Positions 62,847 through 64,000 of a DNA stretch of 64,000 nt are shown here, in pieces. The notes beneath the pieces were generated by a model. It saw only the letters and a program-made list of their open reading frames with translations. It did not search any database and had not been told where the DNA came from. Every line of letters starts with the position of its first letter. The first letter of the stretch is position 1. The DNA is from Stercorarius parasiticus (lineage: Eukaryota > Chordata > Aves > Charadriiformes > Stercorariidae). The DNA is taken from positions 248,001 through 312,000 of the forward strand of contig VWZL01001367.1 of assembly GCA_013396915.1 (NCBI GenBank). The letters are read 5' to 3'. The translations under genes were made by a program, and so were the position numbers.

Positions 62847-64000
62847 GCCTGTGTTTTCTGATGCAGGTCATCTAGAATCCAGTTTTGTAAGAGCTGAAAA
62901 TAACCAGCAAAATTGGTAAACGTTAATAGGACTGTAAATTCTGTGCTCCCTGCTCTATCATCAGCATCGATTTCTTGCATGGCTTCCAACAAGGAAAGGA
63001 ATGAAAGAATAGGGAGAAGATAAGTAAACTTGAGAAAAATAGAAAGGTATTTTAAGCTTTAAAGTATCTCAGTAGGAAGAGAGCAGGTCTTGTGAGCAGA
63101 ACCTTTTCTGTTCGCTTATGGCCAAAATGTTATACCAGCCCAACAAACCCATACGTGAGTTGAATAATAGGCTTTGATTAATATAATCTTAGACTAGACA
63201 CTTCTGCAGGACAGTGTTATTAAAATTTTTAATATTGTTCACCTTAAGCCTAGCTGTGCCTACATATACATGCAGGCAGACACTATCGCACGATCCAAAG
63301 AGCCTTTAGAGTAACACATTAAGTAATACACAAAGACAAAGGGAGAAGGACAATTAAAGTGCAGTCTACTAATGGAATATATAGTGCTATGTTTGAAAAA
63401 TGCCTATGTATGTTTAAGTTCTAAAACATGATTGGAGAAATCTAATGGCAGGTAGATCCAATGGGAGTTTTACCACTGACTTGAGGCTTAAAAGTAGTAT
63501 ACAGTAAAAAGGATGCTAGTTTGCACATGCGGAGTGTAGCTTTTTCATCGTTAGTATGGTGGTTAGCACTGTAGGAGGTATCATTACATACTAGGAGTTT
63601 TTTATAACTTTCAAAATTCTTTCTCTGTCTCTGTTTTATGAATGGCCCTATTTACTCCTCCAGGAGTTGGGGAGAGCTGGGGCGGGAGGTGGGGAAGAGA
63701 GGGCACATTTCAGGTCTGAGGAGCAAACACTCCGCCCTGGCGTTTTGAGGTTCTCTGTGGGTCAGGTTCCATGTGGCTATTTTAATACTCTTTACAGGTA
63801 ATGGGTACTACAAATTTAGCCCATCTCCAGTGGTTGGCACTCAGAAGTGAGAAGAGCTGCTTTTGGGTAGCTCAGTGAAGGAAAAGATCTAAAATATTTG
63901 CTAACAGACAGGCATTGTGTGTCTCACCAAGAACACTAGTACATAGTACATTCTGCCAAAGTTAGTACTGATACCATCAATGATATTTGTCTCACTCTTC
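62847..64000. other. sequence without recognised gene
   Basis: Only the G-quadruplex motif at 63.67 kb stands out. A minus-strand open stretch at 62.85-62.99 kb continues out of the CR1 piece and has no donor site, so it is not called. Confidence 0.45.
63669..63694 (+). other. canonical G-quadruplex motif
   Basis: Four G tracts (GGGG, GGGG, GGG, GGGG) are separated by loops of 6, 1 and 4 bases, and a further GGG follows at 63701-63703. The surrounding 100 bases are unusually GC-rich for this window. No gene start was identified beside it. Confidence 0.85.

Overview
The window looks like ordinary AT-rich chromosomal DNA of a bird. The evidence is seven fragments of the CR1 LINE, several ending in the typical avian CR1 3' end (TTCTATGATTCTA type), plus a solo LTR that opens TGTCCTGGTTTCAGCTGAGA, a type I recognise from bird genomes. 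There is no CpG island, no complete single-exon gene, no rRNA or tRNA gene that I could support, and no CRISPR or bacterial-type system. One assembly gap of 301 N lies inside a CR1 copy.

The coding signal is on the minus strand. Three segments have good splice sites and frames that agree with each other: 34544-34676 (phase 0 to 1), 18115-18233 (phase 1 to 0) and 2625-2751 (phase 0 to 1). A weaker candidate, 906-1080, could be the terminal exon, because the last frame can be continued through an alternative donor at 2609/2608. Joined in order they describe part of an unrecognised, probably helical protein whose introns of about 16 kb hold most of the left half of the window. Two more exon-like segments (22.9-23.2 kb and 54.2-54.4 kb) do not fit this chain cleanly.

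Layout: 1-3.0 kb, candidate 3' end of the minus-strand gene; 3.08-3.60 kb, solo LTR with a 5-bp target duplication; 3.8-5.1 kb, minus-strand CR1 interrupted by the gap; 5.26-5.56 kb and 7.08-7.17 kb, two plus-strand CR1 tails; 7.2-20 kb, intron-like sequence with one exon; 20.0-20.6 and 24.0-24.5 kb, two minus-strand CR1s; 24.5-45.3 kb, intron-like sequence with the 34.5 kb exon, degenerate ancient repeats and an ATCAAT-type array; 45.33-45.95 kb, plus-strand CR1; 46-62.6 kb, unique AT-rich DNA with an ancient CR1-like remnant at 47.4 kb and a strong hairpin at 59.4 kb; 62.59-62.85 kb, an internal CR1 piece; 63.67 kb, a G-quadruplex motif.

I do not see an undescribed multi-gene system. The points most worth checking are the phase-consistent exon chain, the 26-bp hairpin with a competing inner hairpin at 59421-59491, the solo LTR with its promoter elements intact, and the mis-sized gap inside the CR1.
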